Assembly: GCA_963540505.1 (NCBI GenBank) | Contig: CAUTMV010000009.1 | Coordinates: 1-64,000, forward strand | DNA from: Wolinella sp963540505 | Lineage (GTDB): Bacteria > Campylobacterota > Campylobacteria > Campylobacterales > Helicobacteraceae | Direction: 5' to 3' | Length of the DNA stretch: 64,000 nt | Part shown: positions 42,488-50,877 of the stretch, one piece after another | How the letters are laid out: each line of letters starts with the position of its first letter | Numbering within the stretch: position 1 is the first letter of the stretch | Translations under genes and position numbers: made by a program | The notes under the pieces: generated by a model | Told to the model about the DNA's origin: nothing | The model's database searches: none | The model's input: the letters and a program-made list of their open reading frames with translations, nothing else

Positions 42488-43102
42488 TTATGAGGGATTT
42501 GTGCAGCTTAGCCCTATTTTCACCCAAAGCATGAGCGCGAACCATATCATGATGAGCGTGGAGAAGAGGCTGAAGAATCGGGTGACTTTCGCCGAGATGA
42601 GGTGCTTGCTTTTGTAAACCGAAACGGGCAAGAAGATCGTCCATGTCAAAATCACGAGGGCGATTCCGCTAACAAGCCAGATTCCCCGATATTGAGGCGA
42701 GGAGACAAGCGAAGCGACCGAGAGCCAAAATGCGATGGTATAGGGGTTTGAAAGCGTGAGTAAATAGCCTTTAATGAAGCTTTTAAAAAGCGCGCAGGGC
42801 TCTGCCGCTCGTTCCTGCATGCTTTTATTACGCCCTTTGTAAAAGCGATAGGCGAGGTAGAGAAGGAAGAGCGAGCCAAAAAATGCGATGAGATTCTCAA
42901 CCAAGGGCGAAGTGAGAAATAGGTGAAATCCCAGAAGCACGACCCCCAGATACGAGAGATCGGCGCACATCGCGCCAAGCCCGATGGCAAATGCGTTGCG
43001 CGCGTTACTTAGAGCGGTATTCATGATAAGGATATTGATCGGACCTAGCGGAATGGAGGCTCCAAGTCCCAGGAGCATTCCTTGTAAGAGTGAATTAAGC
43101 AA
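42488..43102 (-). CDS. LysE/RhtB-family exporter
   Basis: Protein of 204 aa with six hydrophobic segments. The family signature is GLGASIPLGPINILIMNTAL near residue 12, followed by GLGAMCADLSYLG. Such proteins export amino acids or their derivatives. The ORF start is TTG at 43102; an ATG eight codons later has a ribosome-like AAGGA touching it and is less likely. Monocistronic, substrate unknown. Confidence 0.82.
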   Translation of the reverse strand: MLNSLLQGMLLGLGASIPLGPINILIMNTALSNARNAFAIGLGAMCADLSYLGVVLLGFHLFLTSPLVENLIAFFGSLFLLYLAYRFYKGRNKSMQERAAEPCALFKSFIKGYLLTLSNPYTIAFWLSVASLVSSPQYRGIWLVSGIALVILTWTIFLPVSVYKSKHLISAKVTRFFSLFSTLIMIWFALMLWVKIGLSCTNPS

Positions 43103-43187
43103 CGGCGTAGCCCTTTAGCGCGAGATTTTAAGCTTAGGGCGGTATCATACTGCAATATCAGTTTGCACGTTATTAAAAGGATCAGGA

Positions 43188-43472
43188 ATGCAAGTCAGCA
43201 GCTCTTCAATTCAGGCGCACAGTCAGTGGATTAACAGTTCGGCTCATAATGTCGCTAATGTCAATACGGAGGATTTCCGCGCGCGCAGCACACATCTTGA
43301 GGAGCAGGGCGAGGGCGGAGTGAGTGCTCAAACGCGCCAAAATGAGGAGAGAACCAACCTAGCGCGAGAAACAAGCGACCAAATCGCTGCACAGAAGGGC
43401 ATTGAGGCAAATGCGCAAACGATTCGGACGTATGATGAGACACTTGGGACGGTGCTAAATATCAAAGCCTAA
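43188..43472 (+). CDS. minimal flagellar axial/rod-like protein
   Basis: Protein of 94 aa. Residues 5-30 (SSIQAHSQWINSSAHNVANV, then NTEDF) resemble the N-terminal helix of flagellar rod/hook proteins such as FlgB, FlgC and FlgG. Residues 62-94 (ETSDQIAAQKGIEANAQTIR, then TYDETLGTVLNIKA) resemble their C-terminal helix. Only about 30 residues lie between, so the whole middle domain is missing. It could insert into the rod as a filler or be a remnant. AAAAGGA precedes the ATG, and GGTATCAT at 43142-43149 is a likely -10. Function unproven. Confidence 0.6.
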   Translation: MQVSSSSIQAHSQWINSSAHNVANVNTEDFRARSTHLEEQGEGGVSAQTRQNEERTNLARETSDQIAAQKGIEANAQTIRTYDETLGTVLNIKA

Positions 43473-43532
43473 AGTGGAGATTTTAGGTTTGAGATGAGGG
43501 AATTCCTCCTCTTTTTGCGCGAGTTGGATTCT

Positions 43533-44051
43533 CTAGTTATGTTTTAGAATTTCTAGCGAGTGCGCGAGTATCTCTTTAGCGATTTCGCTATCCTTGCGAT
43601 TCGCGTCAATCACATAATCTGCGGAGCTTTGGTAAGAATCGTATCGTTCCTCATAGAGGGCTTGAGCTCGCTTAGGGTCGGAAAAAAGCGGGCGTTTGGA
43701 GCACGCCGCTCCTTGAAGTCTGGCGAGGATTTTCTCAAAAGGAATATCTAAAAAAAAGACCCTCCCAAGTCGCCTAACATCATAAAACAGAGGCGTGCCT
43801 CCGCCTGTGGAGATGATGGAATGTCGTAGGGAGTGCTCTAGTTTGGTGCAAAGCTCTACTTCTCGCTCTCTAAAGCCACTCTCTTTAAAGGTTGCAAAAA
43901 TCTTCACCACGCTCATACCCTCCCTAAGCTCCAAGAGTGCGTCGGTATCGATGAATAAAAGCCCCGATTCCCGTGAAATGAGCCTAGAGATGTGGCTTTT
44001 GCCGCTTCCCATGAAGCCCGTAAGGACAATGTTTTGCCTAGCGCAATTCAA
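43533..44051 (-). CDS. aroK: shikimate kinase
   Basis: Protein of 172 aa. It phosphorylates shikimate in the chorismate pathway. Walker A is GFMGSGKS near residue 12, IDTDALLE the substrate Asp region, and STGGGTPLF the conserved glycine loop. The frame is open upstream, but the TTG at 44051 is chosen because the homologous protein starts there; it overlaps the end of the AMIN-domain gene by 14 bases. It ends a minus-strand group recA-eno-FtsB-like-AMIN-aroK. Confidence 0.9.
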   Translation of the reverse strand: MNCARQNIVLTGFMGSGKSHISRLISRESGLLFIDTDALLELREGMSVVKIFATFKESGFREREVELCTKLEHSLRHSIISTGGGTPLFYDVRRLGRVFFLDIPFEKILARLQGAACSKRPLFSDPKRAQALYEERYDSYQSSADYVIDANRKDSEIAKEILAHSLEILKHN

Positions 44052-44670
44052 CGGAGAAGCCCTCTTTTTCGGGCTTAATAGTGTAACGGTATTTGCCATC
44101 GAGCTCAAGCGTAACGCGATAAAAATCCTCATGCGTGCTAATCACAACCCCTTTGATATAGGGCAATCCTGTCTCAAAGCTCTTTTGCAAGGGCTTCTTG
44201 CCGACTTTTTGAAAATCGATAAGGATTCTAGGCGGTGTAGCGAGGGTCATGTCGCGGCGGATTAGATAGGGGGTGCGAATGAGAAGATTCTTGCCCGTGA
44301 TTTCAAAAATAATCTCCTCAAAAGGCTCGAAACGAAAAACGCCCGGTGTGGGGTGGGGTCTCAGGATACTCACATTGGAATCAAGCGGCTGAATCTCTTG
44401 TGAGAGCAGAAGCGGAAAATGCCAATCAATATCGCCCTCAAGCTCCGTGTCGTGCTGGCTAATCGAGCCATCAATATTTTGGTAGGTAATGGTAATTTTC
44501 TTAATCACGCGCGCGGAGCTGGGCAGAGTAATGCTGTGTGCCCTAAAGTAATTTGGCTGATGAGGAATCGAGACTTCGCCGCTCTCTTTGGGCGAGATGA
44601 CTGGCTCAAAAGGGTCTCTAGCACCAAAGAGTGCGGAAATTGCCAAGAGGAAAAGTAGCAAATATTTCAT
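44038..44670 (-). CDS. AMIN-domain periplasmic protein
   Basis: Protein of 210 aa with a signal peptide (residues 1-16). The C-terminal 90 residues look like an AMIN domain (PRILIDFQKVGKK, then GLPYIKGVVISTHEDFYRVTLELDG), which binds peptidoglycan and localises proteins to the septum or envelope. The same gene sits between enolase and downstream genes in other Campylobacterota. Likely cell-envelope role. It starts three bases after the FtsB-like gene. Confidence 0.78.
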   Translation of the reverse strand: MKYLLLFLLAISALFGARDPFEPVISPKESGEVSIPHQPNYFRAHSITLPSSARVIKKITITYQNIDGSISQHDTELEGDIDWHFPLLLSQEIQPLDSNVSILRPHPTPGVFRFEPFEEIIFEITGKNLLIRTPYLIRRDMTLATPPRILIDFQKVGKKPLQKSFETGLPYIKGVVISTHEDFYRVTLELDGKYRYTIKPEKEGFSVELR

Positions 44671-44673
44671 GAT

Positions 44674-44928
44674 TTAAGGCTCCAATCCTTTAAGTTCAAA
44701 ATACTCTTTTTGCAGGCGAGCATTCTCTCTTTGAAGCTGCTCGACGCGCTGTTTTAGGCTCTGTTCGTGGCTTTTTAAATGAAGCAGCACCTCAAGCGAA
44801 TTTGCACCAAAGAGGAGATTCCCAATGTAGATTCCCATCAGAGCCACTCCGAGTAAAATCCCTCCCCATGGGATTATCCAAGGTATGCGCTCCTCTTTTG
44901 GCTCTTCTAATAACTCGCTAGGGTTCAT
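44674..44928 (-). CDS. FtsB/DivIC-like septum protein
   Basis: Protein of 84 aa: a 20-residue cytoplasmic start, one membrane helix (about residues 21-42) and a coiled coil (HEQSLKQRVEQLQRENARLQ and on). This is the design of FtsB/DivIC, which bridges FtsL and FtsQ in the divisome. Location directly after enolase is also typical for FtsB genes. It starts three bases after the eno stop. Confidence 0.78.
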   Translation of the reverse strand: MNPSELLEEPKEERIPWIIPWGGILLGVALMGIYIGNLLFGANSLEVLLHLKSHEQSLKQRVEQLQRENARLQKEYFELKGLEP

Positions 44929-44931
44929 AAG

Positions 44932-46206
44932 CTACCGCTTAAAAAGCGCGCGCCCGAGGTATTCGCTACGGTGTAACTCATCTTCTATGGCGAGCAGACG
45001 ATTGTATTTCGCGATACGCTCGCTCCTGGCGGTCGAGCCTGTTTTGATCTCCCCCGTGTTGAGCGCGAGGGCAAAATCAGCAATGAAACTATCCTCGCTC
45101 TCTCCGCTACGATGGCTCATGATACATCGATAGTGATTCCTCTGTGCGAGGCGCACTGTTTCCATCGTCTGACTAACAGTGCCGATTTGATTAGGCTTGA
45201 TAAGGATCGCATTGGCGATTCCCTGCGCGATTCCCTGTGAGAGGATTTTTGCGTTGGTTACAAATAGATCATCGCCCACGAGCTGAATTTTCCCACCAAG
45301 CCGCTCAGTGAGGTATTTCCAGCCCTCCCAGTCATCTTCGCCTAGACCATCTTCAATGGAGACGATAGGGTATTTTGCGATGAGATTCTCATAATATCCC
45401 ACCAGCTCCTGCGCGCTCAGTATGCGCCCCTCGCCCTCAAGATGATAGAGTCCTTTCTCATCAACCAGCTCACTGCTCGCGACATCAAGCGCAAGCGCGA
45501 TCTCCTCGCCCGGGCGATACCCCGCGCGCTCAATAGCCTGTATGATGATCTGCAAAGGCTCTTCATTGCTCTTTAAATTCGGGGCAAATCCCCCCTCATC
45601 ACCGATACTCGTGATATGGCGGGAATCCTTTAGGATTTTTTTCAAATTGTGATAGACCTCAGCACTTGCGCGTAGCGATTCCCTAAAATTTTCAAATCCT
45701 ATGGGCATGATCATATATTCTTGGAAATCCACCGTATTATCCGCGTGGCTCCCGCCATTGATAATATTAAGCATAGGCACGGGGAGCGTGAGGGCATTCG
45801 CACCGCCTAAATAGCGATACAGAGGGATATTTAGGCTCACAGCCGCGCTCCTAGCCACCGCCATGGATACACCTAGGGCAGCGTTTGCCCCGAGATTTTC
45901 GAAGTTTTCGCTCCCATCCACCTCTTGAATGAGGGAATCGATCTCACCTTGATCAAAGGGGCTAAGTCCGATGAGCGCTTCAGAGAGCTCGGAATTCACA
46001 TTCTCACACGCTTTTAGCACGCCCTTGCCCATGTATCGCTCGCCGCCGTCTCTCAGCTCCAGAGCCTCTCTCTTGCCCGTGCTTGCGCCACTTGGGACGA
46101 TCGCGCTTGCACTGCTTCCATCACTTAGCACCACAGTGGCTTTTACCGTCGGATTCCCGCGACTGTCCATCACCTCCTGAGCTACAATGTTATCGATATA
46201 AATCAT
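44932..46206 (-). CDS. eno: enolase
   Basis: Protein of 424 aa, full length. It interconverts 2-phosphoglycerate and phosphoenolpyruvate. Conserved parts include EVMDSRGNPTVKA near residue 10, GGSHADNTVDFQEYMIMP (substrate His), the metal ligands in LALDVASSEL, SIEDGLGEDDW and VGDDLFVTN, then LIKPNQIGT and MSHRSGE. It is ten bases downstream of recA, as in Campylobacter. Confidence 0.96.
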   Translation of the reverse strand: MIYIDNIVAQEVMDSRGNPTVKATVVLSDGSSASAIVPSGASTGKREALELRDGGERYMGKGVLKACENVNSELSEALIGLSPFDQGEIDSLIQEVDGSENFENLGANAALGVSMAVARSAAVSLNIPLYRYLGGANALTLPVPMLNIINGGSHADNTVDFQEYMIMPIGFENFRESLRASAEVYHNLKKILKDSRHITSIGDEGGFAPNLKSNEEPLQIIIQAIERAGYRPGEEIALALDVASSELVDEKGLYHLEGEGRILSAQELVGYYENLIAKYPIVSIEDGLGEDDWEGWKYLTERLGGKIQLVGDDLFVTNAKILSQGIAQGIANAILIKPNQIGTVSQTMETVRLAQRNHYRCIMSHRSGESEDSFIADFALALNTGEIKTGSTARSERIAKYNRLLAIEDELHRSEYLGRALFKR

Positions 46207-46216
46207 GCTTGTTTCC

Positions 46217-47263
46217 TTAGTCTAAATTTGCATCCTCATCACTCCCCTCAAAGGTCGTGATCTCTTCCCTAGAGCCGATAGCACCGATGATTTTAGCTTG
46301 AATTTCATTGGCTATATCTTTATTCTCTTTTAAAAACGCCTTAGCATTCTCTTTACCCTGACCGAGTTTTTTATCGTTGTAGCTTAACCACGCGCCGCTT
46401 TTATCGACAATGTCAAGCTTCACGCCATAATCAATGATCTCGCCTTCCCTGCTGATCCCCTCGCCAAACATGATGTCAAATTCCGCTTCTCTAAAGGGCG
46501 GCGCGACTTTGTTTTTGACGACCTTGGCTCGGACACGATTCCCGATGGGGTGGTCGTTTTGTTTGAGCGTTGCGATACGTCGCACATCAATTCGCACGCT
46601 GGAGTAGAACTTCAGTGCGTTTCCACCTGTCGTCGTTTCGGGGCTTCCATAGCCCGTCATGCCGATTTTCATACGGATTTGGTTGATAAAAATCACTGTG
46701 GTATTCATCTTGTGTAGCACGCCGGTAACCTTACGCAGAGCCTGACTCATGAGGCGCGCTTGAAGCCCTACGTGCTGATCGCCCATATCCCCGTCAATTT
46801 CGCTTTTGGGCGTGAGTGCCGCGACGGAATCGACCACCACGAGATTGATCGCCCCGCTTCGCGTGAGCGTCTCTAAAATCTCTAACGCCTGCTCGCCGTA
46901 ATCGGGCTGTGAGACGAGCAAATTCTCCACATCAACGCCCAAGTGTTTCGCATAGAGCACATCAAGCGCGTGCTCCGCGTCAATAAAAGCGCAGATTCCT
47001 CCATTTTTCTGACACTCTGCAATCATCTGTAACGCAAGCGTCGTCTTGCCCGAGCTCTCAGGCCCATAGATCTCAATCACTCTTCCCTGCGGGATTCCCC
47101 CGATTCCAAGAGCCATATCAAGCCCCAAAGAGCCCGTGCTAATGGAATCGATCTTCTCCTCAGGCTTCTCGCCCAAGCGCACCAGCGTCCCTTTGCCAAA
47201 AGCCTTGTCCAGCTGCTTAATCGCTAAATCAATCGCCTTACGTTTATTGTCATCAGCCGCCAT
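46217..47263 (-). CDS. recA: recombinase RecA
   Basis: Protein of 348 aa. RecA forms filaments on single-stranded DNA and drives strand exchange. Walker A is GPESSGKTTLA near residue 64, Walker B is LVVVDSVAAL near residue 138, and the L1/L2 loop regions and MAW motif (GLQARLMSQALRK, then INQIRMKIG) are intact. ATG at 47263 is used; a GTG two codons upstream is possible. It leads the recA-eno-FtsB-like-AMIN-aroK group. Confidence 0.97.
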   Translation of the reverse strand: MAADDNKRKAIDLAIKQLDKAFGKGTLVRLGEKPEEKIDSISTGSLGLDMALGIGGIPQGRVIEIYGPESSGKTTLALQMIAECQKNGGICAFIDAEHALDVLYAKHLGVDVENLLVSQPDYGEQALEILETLTRSGAINLVVVDSVAALTPKSEIDGDMGDQHVGLQARLMSQALRKVTGVLHKMNTTVIFINQIRMKIGMTGYGSPETTTGGNALKFYSSVRIDVRRIATLKQNDHPIGNRVRAKVVKNKVAPPFREAEFDIMFGEGISREGEIIDYGVKLDIVDKSGAWLSYNDKKLGQGKENAKAFLKENKDIANEIQAKIIGAIGSREEITTFEGSDEDANLD

Positions 47264-47388
47264 AAACACCCTTTTTGTTGTTGAGGTCGCTCAAGTTTGA
47301 GCTCTGTATTGAGATTTTAACGAACTTTGCTAAAATTTGGAAAATACCCGCCTTTTAGGGAGCAAAAAGCTTGAATCAAGGAGCAAAA

Positions 47389-48252
47389 ATGAGGAGAATT
47401 ATGGTCGCTCACTCGCCTGATGCAGACGATATTTTTATGTATTATGCGCTGAAATTCGGCTGGGTAAGCGATAAGGGATTTTATTTTAGCAATGAGGCAT
47501 TGGATATTCAGACGCTTAATGAGTGCGCCTGCGAGGGAATCTACGATGTGAGCGCGATCTCCTTTGCACTTTACCCTTATATTCGCGATTCCTATGCGCT
47601 GCTTCGCACGGGCGTGAGTTTTGGCGAAGGGTATGGACCAAAGCTTATTAAAAAGCGCGGCAAGCACTTGAAGCGTAACTTCAAAGTCGCGCTTAGCGGG
47701 CGATATACGAGCAATGCTCTGCTCTTTTCGCTTGCATACCCGGATGCGCGAATCGTCTATAAAAATTTCCTTGAGATTGAATCGGCGGTTTTAAGTGGCG
47801 AGGTTGATGCGGGGGTTTTGATCCATGAGTCGATTCTGCATTTTGACGATTCTCTGGAGGTGGAGCGCGAGGTGTGGGATATTTGGCTTGAGCTTGCAAG
47901 GGAATCGCTCCCTTTGCCTCTTGGGGGTATGGGGATTAGACGCTCGATTCCCCTACATGTCGCTATCGAGATTGAGTCGCTACTCACGCGTGCAGTAGAG
48001 CTGGCGAGGCAGCACCCCGCTTTGCTAAGCAAAATGCTTCATGAGCGCGCACTGTTGCGAGTTTGTGGCGAGGAGCTCGAGTGTTATCTGAGTCTTTATG
48101 CAAACGATCACTCCATTAGCCTCAGCGAAGAGCAGTTGCGTGCGCTTGATGTGCTGTTTGCCCTCGGGTATGAGCGGGGAATTTATAGTGAGAGAATCGA
48201 GGCGAGTGAGTGTCTGATTCCTAGGGAATATGCGGAGCTTCGTAAGAGTTAG
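47389..48252 (+). CDS. mqnD: 1,4-dihydroxy-6-naphthoate synthase
   Basis: Protein of 287 aa of the MqnA/MqnD family in the futalosine menaquinone route. AHSPDADDIFMYYALKFGW at residues 7-25 is the form I associate with MqnD of Campylobacterota. GVLIHESILHF near residue 142 holds the catalytic His region, and LPLGGMGIRR follows. AAGGAG lies six bases before the ATG at 47389; an in-frame TTG at 47371 is less likely. MqnA, a paralogue, is the main alternative. Confidence 0.86.
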   Translation: MRRIMVAHSPDADDIFMYYALKFGWVSDKGFYFSNEALDIQTLNECACEGIYDVSAISFALYPYIRDSYALLRTGVSFGEGYGPKLIKKRGKHLKRNFKVALSGRYTSNALLFSLAYPDARIVYKNFLEIESAVLSGEVDAGVLIHESILHFDDSLEVEREVWDIWLELARESLPLPLGGMGIRRSIPLHVAIEIESLLTRAVELARQHPALLSKMLHERALLRVCGEELECYLSLYANDHSISLSEEQLRALDVLFALGYERGIYSERIEASECLIPREYAELRKS

Positions 48253-48257
48253 CGAGG

Positions 48258-48289
48258 GTTTAGATTCCTAGAGGACTAGGAATCTAAAC
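48258..48289. terminator. bidirectional hairpin between mqnD and the peroxidase gene
   Basis: GTTTAGATTCCTAG (48258-48271) pairs perfectly over 14 bases with 48276-48289 across a four-base loop. It lies between two convergent genes (mqnD ends at 48252, the peroxidase at 48307), so it probably terminates both. Each arm contains the abundant GGAATC/GATTCC word. No strong T-run is present. Confidence 0.8.
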
Positions 48290-48306
48290 GTGCTCTCATT
48301 GATTGA

Positions 48307-49350
48307 TTAATCAAATGTTGGCTTTGAAGTCTCATCTGTAAGTGCAGGGAGGATCGGATATTCGATTTTTGGCTTTCGTCCTTCAAGGCTGTTGAAGAAT
48401 ACCGCGATCTTTTTCGCCTCTTCATCGCTAATCTCGATTCCTAGCTGTGTGCTTCCCATCTCTTTGATGGTATCCTTGAGTGACCACATCGCGCCGTTGT
48501 GGAAATAAGGAGCAGTCTCTGTAATGTTCCTTAGCGTAGGAGTTTTGACCATTCCGTTTGCATCGCCTTTAAAACCGCCTAGGCTGGCGAATTTATACTG
48601 CGCAGCGACTTGGAAAGGCTGCATTGTGCCTCCGAGATTAACTCCGCTGTGACAAGAAGCGCAACCCTTGTCGATGAAAAGAGCTAGCCCCTCTTTTTCC
48701 GCTTTGCTAAGGGCTTTGTTATCGCCGTTTAGGAAGTCATCAAAACGTGCGGGTGTAACAAGTGTGCGCTCAAAAACCGCGATTGTGTCGGCAACAAGCT
48801 TGAAGTCGATTTTGACATCTTTACCGTAAGTCTTTTTAAACTCTGCGACATAAGCGGGAATCGAATTAACCCTCTGTTCGATGAGCTCCTTTGGTGAAGC
48901 CATTTCAGGTGCTGCTTGCATTGGTCCTTGCGCTTGATCCGCCAGGTGCGCACTGCGTCCGTCCCAGAATTGCACGCTGTTAAAGACGCTGTTATAAACA
49001 GTGGGCGAATTGAGGTGGCTTGGGTTTGCCGTCCATTTGTGTCCGATCGCTGCAGGCACGGCATCTGCACCGCCAAGTGCAAGGTTATGACAGGTGTTGC
49101 ATGAGATGAGGTTACTTCGAGACAGTCTAGGGTCAAAATAGAGCTTTTTACCTAGCTCGATTTTTGCCTTTGTTGAAGGGTTGCTTTTTGCGTCTTTGCT
49201 CTGTTCGGTGAGCGCGTGAAGAGCTTTTGCATCCTTTGGAAAGGGCATAATCCCCGCCTCTTTTACGCTTTTGCGAAGCATGGAGTCATCAGCCAATGCA
49301 CTAGCTGCAAAGAGCGCGATTCCTCCAAAAATCATAGATGATTTTGACAT
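48307..49350 (-). CDS. di-heme cytochrome c peroxidase
   Basis: Protein of 347 aa with a signal peptide (residues 1-19). Two CxxCH heme sites, CNTCH near residue 90 and CASCH near residue 230, and the motif FDPRLSRSNLISC are characteristic of the bacterial CCP/MauG family. It reduces hydrogen peroxide in the periplasm with cytochrome c electrons. AGGAGG precedes the ATG at 49350; the frame is open to 49383. A PerR/Fur-like 15-base palindrome lies 43 bases upstream. Confidence 0.92.
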   Translation of the reverse strand: MSKSSMIFGGIALFAASALADDSMLRKSVKEAGIMPFPKDAKALHALTEQSKDAKSNPSTKAKIELGKKLYFDPRLSRSNLISCNTCHNLALGGADAVPAAIGHKWTANPSHLNSPTVYNSVFNSVQFWDGRSAHLADQAQGPMQAAPEMASPKELIEQRVNSIPAYVAEFKKTYGKDVKIDFKLVADTIAVFERTLVTPARFDDFLNGDNKALSKAEKEGLALFIDKGCASCHSGVNLGGTMQPFQVAAQYKFASLGGFKGDANGMVKTPTLRNITETAPYFHNGAMWSLKDTIKEMGSTQLGIEISDEEAKKIAVFFNSLEGRKPKIEYPILPALTDETSKPTFD

Positions 49351-49392
49351 ATTTTCCTCCTTTAAATTTGTGAGAAAAAGCATTGTATCAAA

Positions 49393-49407
49393 TTATAATT
49401 ATTCTAA
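49393..49407. promoter_or_regulatory. PerR/Fur-like box upstream of the peroxidase
   Basis: TTATAAT-T-ATTCTAA is a 7-1-7 inverted repeat with six of seven arm positions matching. It fits the generic PerR box TTATAATnATTATAA with one mismatch and sits 43 bases before the peroxidase ATG. Peroxide-responsive control of a peroxidase is sensible, but the assignment is inferred. Confidence 0.5.
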
Positions 49408-49507
49408 GATAAAAGTTATCGCCTACATTTTTTGCTGATTTTTATGGGAATCGTCCAAAAAAAGCTAAAATCCCACAGCAATAAATCCAAAAGGAGAGGT
49501 TCGGGTC

Positions 49508-49774
49508 GTGGAAGCGCAGCTTATGGCTTTGGCTATCGAGACTTATAAGATTACGCTTATCTTATCGCTCCCCATGCTGATGGCGGGCTTGGTGGTGGGC
49601 TTGCTTATTAGTATTTTTCAGGCGACCACGCAAATCAACGAGCAGACGCTCACCTTTGTCCCTAAAATCCTCGTTGTCATCGTCGTAGTCATTTTGACCA
49701 TGCCATGGATGCTCAACATGCTCATTGACTTTACGACGCGCCTTTTGCAGATGATTCCCACCTTTCCCTTCTAG
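49508..49774 (+). CDS. fliQ: flagellar export protein FliQ
   Basis: Protein of 88 aa with two membrane helices (about residues 14-37 and 51-73), the normal size. FliQ is part of the FliPQR gate of the flagellar type III export apparatus. LILSLPMLMAGLVVGLLISI and FQATTQINEQTLTFVPKI are highly conserved. GTG start, preceded by GGAGAGG. murB follows by two bases, as in C. jejuni. Confidence 0.94.
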   Translation: MEAQLMALAIETYKITLILSLPMLMAGLVVGLLISIFQATTQINEQTLTFVPKILVVIVVVILTMPWMLNMLIDFTTRLLQMIPTFPF

Positions 49775-49776
49775 TC

Positions 49777-50547
49777 ATGCAGAAGCTCATCGATTTTTCG
49801 CACTACACGAGTATCAAAATCGGCGCGCCTATCCTTGTGGAGGTGCTTAGAGGGGTTGCACCCACGAATTTTCAAATCATTGGGCATGGGTATAATCTCC
49901 TAGTCTCGCCAAATGCGGGGAATCTGGCGGTTTTGGGAGAGTGTTTTGCAGAGATTGCGCAGGAGGGCGAGACGCTAAAAGTCGGCGCAGCGACGAAAAC
50001 ATCAAAACTCTTCAGTTACGCCAAAAGCAAGAATCTATCGGGCTTTGAGATGCTTGCTAGCTTGCCTGGGAGCGTGGGGGGGATTGTGAAGATGAATGCC
50101 GGCATGAAGGGGTATGAGATTAAAGATGTGCTTGTGGGAATCATCACTGCGCATGGCTTTATCCCCGCTTCCAAGCTCGCTCTTAGCTATCGCAGCAGCG
50201 ATATTAATGAGGCGATTTTTTATGCGATTTTTAGGGCGATTCCCGGCTTTAAGGAATCACTTGTGAGAGAGTGCAGGGCGATGAGGCGTAATCAGCCCAG
50301 AGGTGCCAGCTTTGGTAGTGTTTTTAAAAATCCGAGCGGAGATTATGCGGGGCGAATGCTTGAGGCGGTGGGGTTAAAGGGCTTTAGGCACGGTGGAGTG
50401 GGCTTTAGTGAGGTGCATGCGAATTTTATGATTAACCACGGCGGAGCGACCTTTAATGAGGCAATATGGCTCATTAATGAGGCAAAGCGGCGCGTGAGTG
50501 AGGAATTTGGCATGGCTTTAGTGCCCGAGGTAGTGATCATAGAGTGA
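49777..50547 (+). CDS. murB: UDP-N-acetylenolpyruvoylglucosamine reductase
   Basis: Protein of 256 aa, a FAD enzyme that completes UDP-N-acetylmuramate synthesis. GHGYNLLVSP near residue 36 and ASLPGSVGGIVKMNAGMKG near residue 96 bind FAD; RGASFGSVFKNP near residue 173 carries the catalytic Ser, and the C-terminal EVVIIE is typical. It is short, as in other Campylobacterota. Co-transcribed with fliQ. Confidence 0.92.
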   Translation: MQKLIDFSHYTSIKIGAPILVEVLRGVAPTNFQIIGHGYNLLVSPNAGNLAVLGECFAEIAQEGETLKVGAATKTSKLFSYAKSKNLSGFEMLASLPGSVGGIVKMNAGMKGYEIKDVLVGIITAHGFIPASKLALSYRSSDINEAIFYAIFRAIPGFKESLVRECRAMRRNQPRGASFGSVFKNPSGDYAGRMLEAVGLKGFRHGGVGFSEVHANFMINHGGATFNEAIWLINEAKRRVSEEFGMALVPEVVIIE

Positions 50548-50752
50548 ATTTGGAGTGAAACTGCCATGCACGAAAGCTGTTTGGTGCGAAAATTGCTTAA
50601 AATAGGGCGCGCCAAACCCTTCGTCGCAAAGTAATCAAGGCAAATCGGGGCAAAGCGCAAGAATCGGAGCGAATCGCGGGAATCGCCTCTAAAATTCAGC
50701 GCGAAAACCATAAAACCATCGCACACTTTATGGGGATTTCGTCGCTAATTTG

Positions 50753-50866
50753 CTATTTGCCTTGTGTGCTTCGATACATAGGGTGCTGATAGTCGTTTTT
50801 CTCACAACCCCCAAGCGCGCCCAGTCCCAAAATCGCCAATAATGCAATCGCAAGTAGAGTTTTCAT
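50753..50866 (-). CDS. 37-aa lipoprotein
   Basis: A short minus-strand gene starting 11 bases after the mutS2 stop, with AAAAGGAGA before the ATG. Residues 1-20 are a lipoprotein signal (MKTLLAIALLAILGLGALGG), with the acylated Cys at 21 and a 16-residue polar mature part (EKNDYQHPMYRSTQGK). It is probably co-transcribed with mutS2. Function unknown. The 205 bases between it and murB hold nothing else I can recognise. Confidence 0.7.
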   Translation of the reverse strand: MKTLLAIALLAILGLGALGGCEKNDYQHPMYRSTQGK

Positions 50867-50877
50867 CGCATCTCCTT

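Noticed and set aside
44038..44132. Longer aroK protein using the start at 44132
   Set aside because: The additional 27 residues overlap the AMIN-domain gene and have no similarity to shikimate kinases; the TTG at 44051 fits the family start.
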